Below are positions 42,701 to 52,549 of a stretch of 64,000 bases of DNA, piece after piece. Made by a program: the position numbers and the translations under genes. The stretch comes from Kitasatospora sp. NBC_00315 (GTDB lineage: Bacteria; Actinomycetota; Actinomycetes; Streptomycetales; Streptomycetaceae). Where the stretch lies: assembly GCF_041435095.1 (NCBI RefSeq), contig NZ_CP108025.1, positions 5,766,001 through 5,830,000 of the forward strand, given 5' to 3'. The notes under the pieces were generated by a model. The model was not told where the DNA came from and did no database searches. It saw only the letters and a program-made list of their open reading frames with translations. Each line of letters starts with the position of its first letter. The stretch's first letter is position 1.

Positions 42701-42738
42701 GTCCCGCCGCCGACCGGCCGCCGGCCGGTCGGCGGGAC
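42701..42738 (+). terminator. Hairpin terminator after the LAL gene
   Basis: GTCCCGCC (42701-42708) with GGCGGGAC (42731-42738) and an inner GACCGGCC/GGCCGGTC stem (42712-42719 with 42723-42730), separated by a 3-nt bulge. It begins 12 bp after the stop. Confidence 0.75.
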
Positions 42739-42762
42739 GGGCCGGCGCAGGTCGCCGGGGCA

Positions 42763-42820
42763 GGACCCCTAGCAGGGTCCAGCAGGGCTAGGGGTCCCGC
42801 AGGGGCCCGCTAGGGGTTAG
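42763..42820. promoter_or_regulatory. Candidate operator array CTAGGGGT x3 upstream of the PKS genes
   Basis: GGACCCCTAGC (42763-42773) and GCTAGGGGTCC (42787-42797) form an 11-bp inverted repeat; CTAGGGGTTAG (42810-42820) repeats the half-site a third time. The half-sites are spaced 22-23 bp apart, about two helical turns. The array ends 69 bp before the PKS1 start, just downstream of the LAL terminator, so it is a likely binding site for a pathway regulator. Confidence 0.6.
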
Positions 42821-42889
42821 CGCCGCAGGTGCGCGACAGAAGACTGGGGAGCGCCGGAAGAAGCCCTTTCCCAGAGGTGGAATCTCACG

Positions 42890-45800
42890 ATGGCGCGCCA
42901 GGAACACCTGCACCCGTCCTTGCCCGAGAGCGTGCTCGCGACTGCGACCGCCGTCATCGGATCCGCCTGCCGCCTGCCCGGAGCACCGGACACGGCCTCC
43001 TTCTGGCGGCTGCTGGACGGCGCCGCCGAGGCGGTCGGCACGTTTCCGCCAGGCCGCTTCGCCGAGGGCGAGGAGGCCCGCCCCGGCGGCTACCTCGACC
43101 ACGTGGACCGGTTCGACCCCGAGTTCTTCGGTATCTCGCCGGCCGAGGCCGTCGCCGCCGATCCGCAGCAGCGGCTGGTGCTCGAACTGGCCTGGGAGGC
43201 ACTGGAGGACGCGGGCATCGTGCCGCGCACCCTGGCCGGACGTCGGGCCGGGGTCTTCGTCGGCTCGATCGGCGGCGACTACGCCACCCTGGTCGCCCAG
43301 GCTCCGGCCACCGTGGGCCGGCACTCGCTGACCGGCCTGAACCGGGGCATCATCGCGAACCGGGTCTCCTACACGCTGGACCTGCGCGGCCCGAGCCTGA
43401 CGGTGGACTCGGCCCAGTCCTCCTCCCTGGTCGCCGTCCACCTCGCGCTGGAGAGCCTGCGCAGCGGTGAGTCCGAGGTCGCGCTGGTCGCCGGGGTGAA
43501 CCTCAATCTCGCGCCCGACAGCACGCTGACGGTCGACCGCTTCGGCGCGCTGTCCCCCGACCACCGCTGCTTCACCTTCGACGCCCGCGCCAACGGCTAC
43601 GTACGGGGCGAGGGCGGCGTGCTGCTGGTGCTCAAGCCGCTGGCCCGCGCCCTCGCCGACGGCGACGACGTCCAGGCGGTGCTGCTGGGCAGCGCGGTCA
43701 ACAGCGACGGCGCCACGGACGGGCTGACGGTGCCGGGCGGCCGGACCCAGACGGCGGTGATCCGGGCGGCCGTCGAGCGGGCCGGAGTGGAGGGCCGCGA
43801 CGTCCAGTACGTCGAACTGCACGGCACCGGCACCCAGGTCGGCGACCCGATCGAGGCGGCCGCGCTGGGCGCCGCGCTCGGCGCCGGCCGCGAGCCCGGC
43901 CGGCCGCTGCTGGTCGGTTCGGCCAAGACCAACGTCGGTCACCTGGAGGGTGCGTCCGGCATCGTCGGTCTGCTCAAGACGGTGCTGAGCGTGCGCCACC
44001 GCCGGCTCCCGGCGAGCCTCAACTTCGTCACACCGAACCCGGCGATCGACTTCGAGGGGCTCGCCCTGCGGGTGCGCACCGAGTCCGGTCCCTGGCCGGA
44101 CGAGAGCCGGCCGCTGGTCGCCGGTGTCAGTTCGTTCGGCGTCGGGGGCACCAACGCGCACGTGGTGGTCGCCGAGGCGCCCGCCGCGGCGGCCGGGACG
44201 TCTGCCGCCTCCCCGGCGGCTGACGCCGGCGTGCCCGCGCCTTCGGCCGCCTCCCCGGCGGAGGCAGGCGCGTCCGTTGCTCCGCTGCTCTGGCCCGTCT
44301 CCGCCCGCAGCGCGCCCGCGCTGCGGGCGCAGGCCGCCCGGCTGCTCGCCCTGGTGGAGGAGCAGCCCGGCCCGGATCCGGTCAGCCTCGGCCGCTCGCT
44401 CGCCACCAGCCGGTCGGCGTTCGAGCACCGGGCCGTCGTCACCGGAACCGAGCGCGGCGAACTGGTCGACGGGCTGCGGGCCCTGGCCCGGGGCGGCCAG
44501 GCGCTCAACCTGGTCCAGGGCACCGCACACCGCAGCGGCCGGACGGTCTTCGTCTTTCCCGGCCAGGGCTCCCAGTGGGAGGCGATGGCACGCGAACTGT
44601 TCGCCACCGCACCGGCGTTCGCCGACAAGCTGCGCGCCTGCGAGGTCGCGCTCGCGCCGCACACCGACTGGTCACTGCTGGACGTCCTGCTCGGCCGGCC
44701 GGGTGCGCCCGGTCTGGAGCGGGTGGACGTGGTGCAGCCCGCGCTGTTCGCGGTGATGGTCTCGATCGCCGCGCTCTGGGAAGCCTCCGGGGTTCGTCCG
44801 GACGCGGTGATCGGCCACTCCCAGGGGGAGATCGCCGCCGCGCACGTGTCCGGCGCGCTCTCGCTGGAGGACGCGGCCGCCGTCGTCGCGCTGCGGGCCC
44901 GGGCCATCGCCGGGCTGGCCGGTCCGGGCGCGGGTGGGACGCCCCCGGGCGGGATGGCCTCGGTGCCGCTGCCGGAGGCGGAGGTCAGGGCCGCCCTGGC
45001 GCCCTGGGCGGGACGGATCGGCATCGCGGCGGTCAACGGCCCCTCGGCCACGGTGGTTTCGGGCGAGCGCGCGGCGCTGGACGAACTGCTCGCCGGCTAC
45101 CGCGAGGCGGGCGTACGGGTACGGCTCGTCCCGGTCGACTACGCCTCGCACTCGCCGCAGGTCGAGCCGCTGCGCGACACCCTGCCCGTGTTGCTCGCCG
45201 GGATCCGGCCGCGGGCCGCCCGGACGGCCTTCTACTCCACCGTCACCGGTGGTCTGCTGGACACCACGGAGCTCACTCCCGCGTACTGGTACCGCAATCT
45301 GCGGCAGACCGTCGAGCTCAGCAGCGCCGTCCGGGCCGCCCACGCCGACGGCCACCTGGCCTTCGTCGAGGCCAGTGCGCACCCGGTGCTGACGGTCGGC
45401 CTCGGGCAGATCCTGGACGGCGCGGCCGCGGTGACGGGCACCCTGCGGCGGGACCACGGCGGCCTGCCGCAGTTCCATCGCGCGGTCGCCGAACTGTACG
45501 CGCAGGGCGGCGCCGTGCACTGGCCCGACCTCTTCGGACCCGAGCTCCACGGCCCCGAACCCCACGGACCCGGCGTCCGGCCGGTGGCCCTACCGACGTA
45601 CGCCTTCCAGCGGCGCCGGCTCTGGATCGACTCCACCGCCGCCCGTACACCGCTCGCCGGCGCCGTGGCGCAACCGGGCCTGCCGCAACCGAACACGGAC
45701 CACGCGGGTTTGGACCACGCGGGTACGGAGCTGGCGGGCACGAATGAGCGGGGCGGCGCCGGGGCGCCGGTCACGCCGGCCGTTTCGAGCGGGAGCGCCG

Positions 45801-48800
45801 TACTGGAGAGCGTCCGGACCAGCGCCGCGCTCGTCCTCGGCCAGGCCTCCGCCGAGGCCGTCGACCCCGACCTCACCTTCAAGGACCTGGGCTTCGACTC
45901 GGTCTCCGCCGTGGAGTTCCGCAACCGGCTGGCCGCCGCCACCGGTCTCACGCTGCCCAGCACCATCACATACGACCGGCCCACCCCACGCGCGTTGGCG
46001 GCTCACCTGCACGAGCAGGCCGGCGGCGCCGCGTCGCCCGGCGCCGCGTCCGCCGTCGCTCGCCCGCCGCGTGACGAGGAGGACCCGATCGCGATCGTCG
46101 CCCTCAGCGGCCGCTGGCCGGGCGGCGCGGACACGCCCGAGGCGCTCTGGGAGCTGCTGCGCGAGGGCAGGGACGCGATCGGCGGCTTCCCCGACAACCG
46201 GGGCTGGGATCTCGACGCCCTGTACGACCCGCAGGGCCTGCGACCGGGCAGCTCCTACACCCGCCAGGGCGGCTTCCTGTACGACGCCGACCGCTTCGAC
46301 GGCGCGTTCTTCGGGCTGAGCCCGCGCGAGTCGGCCGCGATGGATCCGCAGCAGCGGCTGCTGCTGGAGTCCGCCTGGGAGCTGACCGAGCGGGCCGGGA
46401 TCGCGCCCTCCGAGCTGCGCGGCAGCCGCACGGGCGTGTTCGTCGGGGTGATGCCGCAGGACTACGGGCCCCGGCTGCACGAGACCGCCGAGGGTCACCA
46501 GGGCCACGCCCTGACCGGCAGCCTGACCAGTGTCGCCTCCGGCCGCCTCGCGTACGTCCTCGGGCTGGAGGGCCCGGCCATCACGGTCGACACGGCCTGC
46601 TCCTCCTCACTGGTGGCGATGCACCTGGCGGCGCGCTCGCTGCGGCTGGGGGAGTGCGACCTCGCGCTCGCCGGCGGCGCCACGGTGATGTCCGGGCCGG
46701 GCATGTTCACCGAGTTCAGCCGCCAGCGCGGGCTGGCCGCCGACGGCCGCTGCAAGCCGTTCGCGGCCGCCGCCGACGGCACCGCCTGGGCCGAGGGCGC
46801 GGGTCTGGTCCTGCTGGAGCGGCTCTCCGACGCCCGGCGGCTGGGCCACCCGGTGCTCGCCCTGGTCGTCGGCTCGGCGGTCAACCAGGACGGTGCGTCC
46901 AACGGGCTGACCGCCCCCAACGGCCCCTCCCAGGAACGGGTGATCCGTGAGGCGCTCGCCACCGCCGGGCTCTCCCCGGCCGACGTGGACGTGGTCGAGG
47001 CGCACGGCACCGGCACCACGCTGGGCGACCCGATCGAGGCCCAGGCCCTGATCGCCGCGTACGGGCCGGGGCGTCCGGCGGAGCGGCCGCTGCTGCTCGG
47101 TTCGCTGAAGTCGAACATCGGTCACACCCAGGCCGCGGCCGGGGTGACCGGTGTGATCAAGCTGGTCCAGGCCCTGCGACACGGTGAACTCCCCGGCACG
47201 CTGCACCTCGACCGGCCCTCGCCGCACGTCGACTGGTCGGCCGGTACGGTCTCGCTGCTCACCGGGACCACCGAGTGGCCCCGGACCGGACGCCCCCGCC
47301 GGGCCGCCGTCTCGTCCTTCGGCATCAGCGGCACCAACGCGCACCTGATTCTTCAGGCGCCGCCCGCCGATCCGGGGGCTGCCGTCACCGCGCCGCCCGC
47401 TGATCCGGGGGCTGCCGTCACCGCGCCGCCCGCTGATCCGGCCGACTGGCCGCAGCCCTGGGTGCTCTCCGCCCGGGACGACCAGGCGTTGCGGGAGACC
47501 GCCGCACGGCTGCTCGCCCACCTCGACGCCGGTCCCGCCGCCGGGGCGACGGTGGCCGACATCGGCTATTCGCTGGCCGCCGGCCGGGCCCGCTTCGACC
47601 ACCGCGCGGTCCTGGCCGGCGGCGACCGTGTCCAGCTGGCCGCGCTCGCCGCGGGCGGGACGGCCCCCGGTCTGGTCCGCGGTGAGGCCGGAGGCGGCCG
47701 CAAGCTCGCCGTGCTGCTCTCCGGGCAGGGCAGCCAGCGGCCCGGCGCCGGGCGTGAACTGTACGCCCGCCACCCGGTGTTCGCGCGCGCCCTGGACGCC
47801 GCCGCCGAACTCTTCGACGCCTCGGGCAGCCTGGACGTGGCGCTGCGCGAGGTGCTGTTCGCCGAGCCCGGCACGCCGCTCGCCGCCCTGCTGGACACCA
47901 CCGCGTACACCCAGCCGGCGCTGTTCACCCTGCAGGTCGCGCTGTACCGGCTCGCGGAGTCCTTCGGGGTGCGCCCCGACCACCTGATCGGGCACTCCAT
48001 CGGTGAGCTGACCGCCGCCCACCTCGCCGGAGTGCTCTCGCTGCCGGACGCGGTCACCCTGGTCGCCGCCCGCGGCCGGTTGATGCAGGCGCTGCCCGAG
48101 GGCGGCGCGATGGCCGCGCTGCAGGGCAGCGAGGCCGAGGTGCGGCCGCTGCTGGCCGGGCTCGACGGGGTGGACGTCGCGGCCGTGAACGGCCCGGGCG
48201 CCGTGGTGGTCTCCGGTGACGCCGCCGAGGTGCGGCGGATCGCCGCCACCTGGCGCGAGCGGGGCCGCCGCAGCAAGCTCCTCGCGGTCAGCCACGCCTT
48301 CCACTCCCCGCACATGGACGCCGTGCTGGACGACTTCCGGCGCGTGGCCGAAGGTCTGGAGTTCGCCGAGCCCCGCATCCCGGTCGTCTCCAACCTCACC
48401 GGCGAGCCGGCCACCGCCGATCAGCTGCGCAGCCCGGAGTACTGGGTGCGACACATCCGGGGCGCGGTCCGCTTCCACGACGGGATCCGCGCACTGGACG
48501 CCCTCGGTGTCAGCGCCTACCTGGAGATCGGGCCCGGCGCCGTTCTCACCGCGCTCGCCGAGGAGAGCCTGGACGCGCGCCCGGACGCGACCTCCGACGA
48601 GCGTCCGGAGGGGCCCGCCCGCACCGCGGTCGCCGTCCTGCGGCCCGACCGCCCGGAGGCCGACACCTTCACCGAGGCCCTCGCCCGACTGCACGTGCAC
48701 GGCGTACCGGTGGACTGGAGCGCCGCCCACGCGGGCCGGGGCGCCCGCCGGGTGACGCTGCCGACCTACCCCTTCCGGCGGGTGCGGCACTGGCTGGACG

Positions 48801-51800
48801 CGCCAACGGGGGCCGCGCCGGCCGCTGCCGGCCTGCAGTCGGCCGGTCACCCGCTGCTCGCCGCTGCCGTCGAACTGCCGGACGAGGCAGGGTGGTTGTT
48901 CACCGGGCTGCTCTCCCTGCGCACGCACCCGTGGCTCGCCGACCACGCGGTGGGCGGCGCCGCGCTGCTCCCCGGGACGGCCTTCGTCGAGCTCGCCCTG
49001 CACGCGGCGGCCCGCACCGGTCGGGCCGCGCTGGCGGACCTCACCATCGAGGCGCCGCTGACCCTCACCGCGCGCGGCGTCCGGCTCCGGGTCTCGGTCG
49101 GCGCGGCCGACGAGGCCGGGCGCAGGCCCGTCCAGGTCCACTCCCGGCCGGTGGACGGCGACGGTTCCTGGACCAGGCACGCCGTCGGTGCCGCCGCCGT
49201 GCCCGAGGACACGGCGCCCGAGGACACGGCGCCCGAGGAGCCCGCCGAGGCCGAGGGAGCGCGGCGCTGGCCGCCGGCCGGGGCCGTCCCGGTGGACACC
49301 GGCGAGCTGTACGGCCGGCTGGCCGACCGGGGCTACGCCTACGGCCCGGCCTTCCGGGGCCTGCGCGCCGCCTGGCGGCTCGGCGAGGAGGTGTACGCCG
49401 AGGTGGGCCCGGCCGCCGAGGCCGACGCGTACGGGCTGCACCCCGCGCTGCTGGACTCCGCCCTGCACGCGGTGATCGGCGTCCTGCGTGACACCGAAGC
49501 TCTCGAACTGCCCTTCTCCTGGCAGCAGGTGACCCTGCACGCGGCCGGCTCCGCCGCCCTGCGGGTCCGGCTGCGTCCGGACGGCCCCGACACGGTCGCC
49601 CTGGAGGTGACGGACGACACCGGCGCGCCGGTCGCCACGGTCGGCGCCCTCACCCTGCGGGCGGCCGCCGGCGGGGCGATCGACTCGCTGTACCGCCCGG
49701 ACTGGACTCCGCTCGCCCTGCCCGAGGCCCCGACCCGGACCCCGGCTCCCGCCGGGCCCGCCGACGGGCCGTGGGCCGTACTCGGCGAGGACGAGCCGCT
49801 GCGCGGCGCGATCGCCACCGTCACCGGCCGGAGCGTCTCGGCCCACGCCGACCTCGCGTCGCTGCCCGCCGGCCCGGTGACCGTCCTGGCGCCGGTGCCG
49901 GACGCCGAGCACGCCCTCGCACTGCTCCGGGCCTGGACGGCGGACGAGCGGTTCGGCCGGGCCCGGCTGGTGCTGCTCACCCACCGGGCGGTCGCCGTCC
50001 ACGGTGGCGAGGACATCCCGGACCCGACCGCCGCCGGAGTCTGGGGCCTGGTCCGCGCCGCGGCCATCGAGCACCCGGACCGCTTCGTGCTGGCCGATCT
50101 GGACGGCGCCGCCGCGGCGGCCGCCCTGCCCGCGGCGCTCGCCACCGGCGAGCCCCAACTCGCCCTGCGTGACGAGGAGCTGTTCGTCCCCCGGCTGGCC
50201 GCGATCCGGGCCGGCGAGAGCCTGGCCCCGCCGGCCGGCGCCCCCGCCTGGCGGCTCGACACCGAGACCCCCGGCAGCCTCGACAGCCTCCGGCTGCTGC
50301 CGGCCGCCGAGGCACGGCGGCCGCTCGCGGCGGGCGAGGTCAGGATCGCGCTGCGCGCCGCCGGCCTCAACTTCCGCGACGTGCTGATCACGCTGGGGAT
50401 GTACCCGGGCGGGGCGAGGATCGGCGCCGAGGGCGCCGGCGTGGTGCTGGAGACCGGCCCGGGCGTCACCGCCCTCGCCCCCGGCGACCGGGTGATGGGC
50501 CTGGTCCAGGGTACCCTGGGCCCGGTCGCGGTCACCGACCACCGCCTGCTGACCCCCGTCCCGGCCGGCTGGAGCTTCGCCCAGGCGGCCACCGTCCCGG
50601 TCGCCTTCCTCACCGCCTACCACGGCCTGTACGACCTCGCCGGGCTGCGTCCCGGCGAGAGCCTGCTGGTGCACGCCGCGACCGGCGGCGTCGGCCAGGC
50701 GGCGGTCCAACTCGCCCGGCACGGCGGCTCGCAGGTCTTCGGCACGGCGAGCCCCGGCAAGTGGGAGACGCTGCGCGAGCAGGGCCTCACCCGGGAGCGG
50801 ATCGCCTCCACCCGCACGCTCGACTTCGAGGAGGGGTTCCGCCGGGCCACCGGCGGGCGCGGCGTCGACGTCGTGCTGAACTCGCTGGCACGGGAGTTCA
50901 CCGACGCCTCGTTGCGGCTGCTGGCCCCCGGCGGCCGGTTCGTCGAGATGGGCAAGACCGACCAGCGCGATCCGGCGGTCGTCGCCGCCGACCACGACGG
51001 CGCCGCCTACCTGGCCTTCGACCTCTTCGACGTGGATCCGGACCGGATCGCCCGGATCCTCGCGGAGCTGGCCGGCCTGTTCGAGAGCGGCGCCGTCCGG
51101 CCGCTGCCGGTGCACGCCCAGGACGTCCGGCAGGCCCCGCAGGCGCTGCGCCGGCTCAGCCAGGCCCGGCACACCGGCAAGCTGGCCCTCACCCTGCCCG
51201 CCGCCCTGGACGAGGACGGCACCGTCCTGGTCACCGGCGGTACCGGCACCCTCGGCCGACTGGTCGCCCGCCGCCTGGTCACCCGGCACGGCGTACGCCG
51301 TCTGCTGCTGACCGGCCGGCAGGGCCCGGCCGCCCCCGGCGCCGCCGAACTGGCCGCCGAACTCACCGCGCTGGGAGCCGAGGTGACGATCACCGCCGGT
51401 GACGTCGCCGACCCGGAGGCGGTGGCCGCGCTGGTCGCCGCCGTGCCCGCCGCACACCCGCTGACCGCCGTCGTGCACACGGCGGGAGTCCTGGACGACG
51501 CCCTCCTCGACTCGCTCACCGCACAGCGGCTGCGGGCGGTGGAGCGCCCGAAGGTGGACGGCGCGCTGGCCCTGCACCGGGCCACCGAACACCTGGATCT
51601 CGCCGCCTTCGTGCTCTTCTCCTCGGCGGTCGGTCTGCTCGGCAACCCGGGCCAGGCCGGCTACGCCGCCGCCAACACCCAGCTGGACGCGCTCGCCCAG
51701 CACCGCCGGGTACGCGGCCTGCCGGCCGTCTCGCTCGCCTGGGGCCACTGGGCGCAGGCCGGAGGGATGGCGGCGGGGCTGACCGCGGCCGAGGCCGAGC

Positions 51801-52534
51801 GGCTGGCCCGGACGGGCCTGGCCCCGATGACCACCGAGCAGGCGCTCGACCTCTTCGACGCCGCTCTCGACTCGCCCCACGCGGTGCTCGCACCCGCCCG
51901 GCTCGACCTGGCCGGGGCGTCGCCGGAGGCCGTCGCCCCGGTGCTGCGGGGCCTGGTCCGGGCCCGGCCCGGGCGCGGCCCGGCGACCGGGACCGACGGT
52001 CCGGCGGCCCTGCTGCGCCGGCTCGCCGGAAAGCCGCCGGCCGAGCAGCAGCGACTGCTGCTGGCGCTCGTCCGCTCGACCGCCGCGGCGGTGCTGGGCC
52101 ACCCGGACGCCGAGTCGATCCGGCCCCGGACCGGGTTCATGGACTCGGAGTTCGACTCGCTGGGGGCGATCGAGCTGCGCAACCGGCTGAACGCCGCCAC
52201 CGGGCTCCGGCTGCCCACCACGGTGGTCTTCGACCAGCCCACGCCGGTCGCCCTGGCAGCCCATCTGCGCGAGCTGCTCGCCCCCGCACCCGCCGAACCC
52301 GAGCCACCGGCCGCCCCCGATCTGCTGGCCGAACTGGACCGGCTGGAGGCGTCGTTCGCCCGGACGGCACCCGGCGCCGAGACCCGGGGACAGGCCGTGG
52401 ACCGGCTCGCCGCACTGCTGAGCGCCCTCGGCGGCCGCCCGGCCGCCGCCGGTGAGGACATCGCGGAGCAGATCTCCGCGGTCAGCAACGACGACATCTT
52501 CGACTTCATCGACAACGAGCTCGGAATTTCCTGA
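42890..52534 (+). CDS. Type I modular PKS: KSQ loading module plus one fully reducing module
   Basis: 3214 residues. Loading module: KS (17-425) whose active-site Cys is Gln (TVDSAQSSSL, Gln 176), hence a decarboxylating KSQ; AT (553-850) with GHSQG (Ser 644) and YASH (751), methylmalonyl type; ACP (Ser 1004, DLGFDSVSAVEF). Together they give a propionyl starter. Module 1: KS (1065-1485, Cys 1237, VDTACSSSL); AT (from 1606) with GHSIG (Ser 1703) and HAFH (1802), malonyl type; DH (1983-2264; HAVGGAALLP with His 2019 and Asp 2189); ER (2458-2770; HAATGGVGQAAVQLARH); KR (2777-3000; GGTGTLG, LDD motif, Tyr 2925), B-type; ACP (Ser 3090). Residues 3150-3214 are a C-terminal docking domain ending NDDIFDFIDNELGIS. 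The predicted product is a pentanoyl chain. The next PKS gene starts 15 bp downstream. Confidence 0.96.
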   Translation: MARQEHLHPSLPESVLATATAVIGSACRLPGAPDTASFWRLLDGAAEAVGTFPPGRFAEGEEARPGGYLDHVDRFDPEFFGISPAEAVAADPQQRLVLELAWEALEDAGIVPRTLAGRRAGVFVGSIGGDYATLVAQAPATVGRHSLTGLNRGIIANRVSYTLDLRGPSLTVDSAQSSSLVAVHLALESLRSGESEVALVAGVNLNLAPDSTLTVDRFGALSPDHRCFTFDARANGYVRGEGGVLLVLKPLARALADGDDVQAVLLGSAVNSDGATDGLTVPGGRTQTAVIRAAVERAGVEGRDVQYVELHGTGTQVGDPIEAAALGAALGAGREPGRPLLVGSAKTNVGHLEGASGIVGLLKTVLSVRHRRLPASLNFVTPNPAIDFEGLALRVRTESGPWPDESRPLVAGVSSFGVGGTNAHVVVAEAPAAAAGTSAASPAADAGVPAPSAASPAEAGASVAPLLWPVSARSAPALRAQAARLLALVEEQPGPDPVSLGRSLATSRSAFEHRAVVTGTERGELVDGLRALARGGQALNLVQGTAHRSGRTVFVFPGQGSQWEAMARELFATAPAFADKLRACEVALAPHTDWSLLDVLLGRPGAPGLERVDVVQPALFAVMVSIAALWEASGVRPDAVIGHSQGEIAAAHVSGALSLEDAAAVVALRARAIAGLAGPGAGGTPPGGMASVPLPEAEVRAALAPWAGRIGIAAVNGPSATVVSGERAALDELLAGYREAGVRVRLVPVDYASHSPQVEPLRDTLPVLLAGIRPRAARTAFYSTVTGGLLDTTELTPAYWYRNLRQTVELSSAVRAAHADGHLAFVEASAHPVLTVGLGQILDGAAAVTGTLRRDHGGLPQFHRAVAELYAQGGAVHWPDLFGPELHGPEPHGPGVRPVALPTYAFQRRRLWIDSTAARTPLAGAVAQPGLPQPNTDHAGLDHAGTELAGTNERGGAGAPVTPAVSSGSAVLESVRTSAALVLGQASAEAVDPDLTFKDLGFDSVSAVEFRNRLAAATGLTLPSTITYDRPTPRALAAHLHEQAGGAASPGAASAVARPPRDEEDPIAIVALSGRWPGGADTPEALWELLREGRDAIGGFPDNRGWDLDALYDPQGLRPGSSYTRQGGFLYDADRFDGAFFGLSPRESAAMDPQQRLLLESAWELTERAGIAPSELRGSRTGVFVGVMPQDYGPRLHETAEGHQGHALTGSLTSVASGRLAYVLGLEGPAITVDTACSSSLVAMHLAARSLRLGECDLALAGGATVMSGPGMFTEFSRQRGLAADGRCKPFAAAADGTAWAEGAGLVLLERLSDARRLGHPVLALVVGSAVNQDGASNGLTAPNGPSQERVIREALATAGLSPADVDVVEAHGTGTTLGDPIEAQALIAAYGPGRPAERPLLLGSLKSNIGHTQAAAGVTGVIKLVQALRHGELPGTLHLDRPSPHVDWSAGTVSLLTGTTEWPRTGRPRRAAVSSFGISGTNAHLILQAPPADPGAAVTAPPADPGAAVTAPPADPADWPQPWVLSARDDQALRETAARLLAHLDAGPAAGATVADIGYSLAAGRARFDHRAVLAGGDRVQLAALAAGGTAPGLVRGEAGGGRKLAVLLSGQGSQRPGAGRELYARHPVFARALDAAAELFDASGSLDVALREVLFAEPGTPLAALLDTTAYTQPALFTLQVALYRLAESFGVRPDHLIGHSIGELTAAHLAGVLSLPDAVTLVAARGRLMQALPEGGAMAALQGSEAEVRPLLAGLDGVDVAAVNGPGAVVVSGDAAEVRRIAATWRERGRRSKLLAVSHAFHSPHMDAVLDDFRRVAEGLEFAEPRIPVVSNLTGEPATADQLRSPEYWVRHIRGAVRFHDGIRALDALGVSAYLEIGPGAVLTALAEESLDARPDATSDERPEGPARTAVAVLRPDRPEADTFTEALARLHVHGVPVDWSAAHAGRGARRVTLPTYPFRRVRHWLDAPTGAAPAAAGLQSAGHPLLAAAVELPDEAGWLFTGLLSLRTHPWLADHAVGGAALLPGTAFVELALHAAARTGRAALADLTIEAPLTLTARGVRLRVSVGAADEAGRRPVQVHSRPVDGDGSWTRHAVGAAAVPEDTAPEDTAPEEPAEAEGARRWPPAGAVPVDTGELYGRLADRGYAYGPAFRGLRAAWRLGEEVYAEVGPAAEADAYGLHPALLDSALHAVIGVLRDTEALELPFSWQQVTLHAAGSAALRVRLRPDGPDTVALEVTDDTGAPVATVGALTLRAAAGGAIDSLYRPDWTPLALPEAPTRTPAPAGPADGPWAVLGEDEPLRGAIATVTGRSVSAHADLASLPAGPVTVLAPVPDAEHALALLRAWTADERFGRARLVLLTHRAVAVHGGEDIPDPTAAGVWGLVRAAAIEHPDRFVLADLDGAAAAAALPAALATGEPQLALRDEELFVPRLAAIRAGESLAPPAGAPAWRLDTETPGSLDSLRLLPAAEARRPLAAGEVRIALRAAGLNFRDVLITLGMYPGGARIGAEGAGVVLETGPGVTALAPGDRVMGLVQGTLGPVAVTDHRLLTPVPAGWSFAQAATVPVAFLTAYHGLYDLAGLRPGESLLVHAATGGVGQAAVQLARHGGSQVFGTASPGKWETLREQGLTRERIASTRTLDFEEGFRRATGGRGVDVVLNSLAREFTDASLRLLAPGGRFVEMGKTDQRDPAVVAADHDGAAYLAFDLFDVDPDRIARILAELAGLFESGAVRPLPVHAQDVRQAPQALRRLSQARHTGKLALTLPAALDEDGTVLVTGGTGTLGRLVARRLVTRHGVRRLLLTGRQGPAAPGAAELAAELTALGAEVTITAGDVADPEAVAALVAAVPAAHPLTAVVHTAGVLDDALLDSLTAQRLRAVERPKVDGALALHRATEHLDLAAFVLFSSAVGLLGNPGQAGYAAANTQLDALAQHRRVRGLPAVSLAWGHWAQAGGMAAGLTAAEAERLARTGLAPMTTEQALDLFDAALDSPHAVLAPARLDLAGASPEAVAPVLRGLVRARPGRGPATGTDGPAALLRRLAGKPPAEQQRLLLALVRSTAAAVLGHPDAESIRPRTGFMDSEFDSLGAIELRNRLNAATGLRLPTTVVFDQPTPVALAAHLRELLAPAPAEPEPPAAPDLLAELDRLEASFARTAPGAETRGQAVDRLAALLSALGGRPAAAGEDIAEQISAVSNDDIFDFIDNELGIS
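47369..47434 (+). repeat. 33-bp tandem duplication in the KS1-AT1 linker
   Basis: Two identical 33-bp copies (47369-47401 and 47402-47434) plus a 6-bp third start. They encode the ADPGAAVTAPP repeat in the linker between KS and AT of module 1. Confidence 0.95.
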
Positions 52535-52549
52535 GAGAGGCGACGACAC

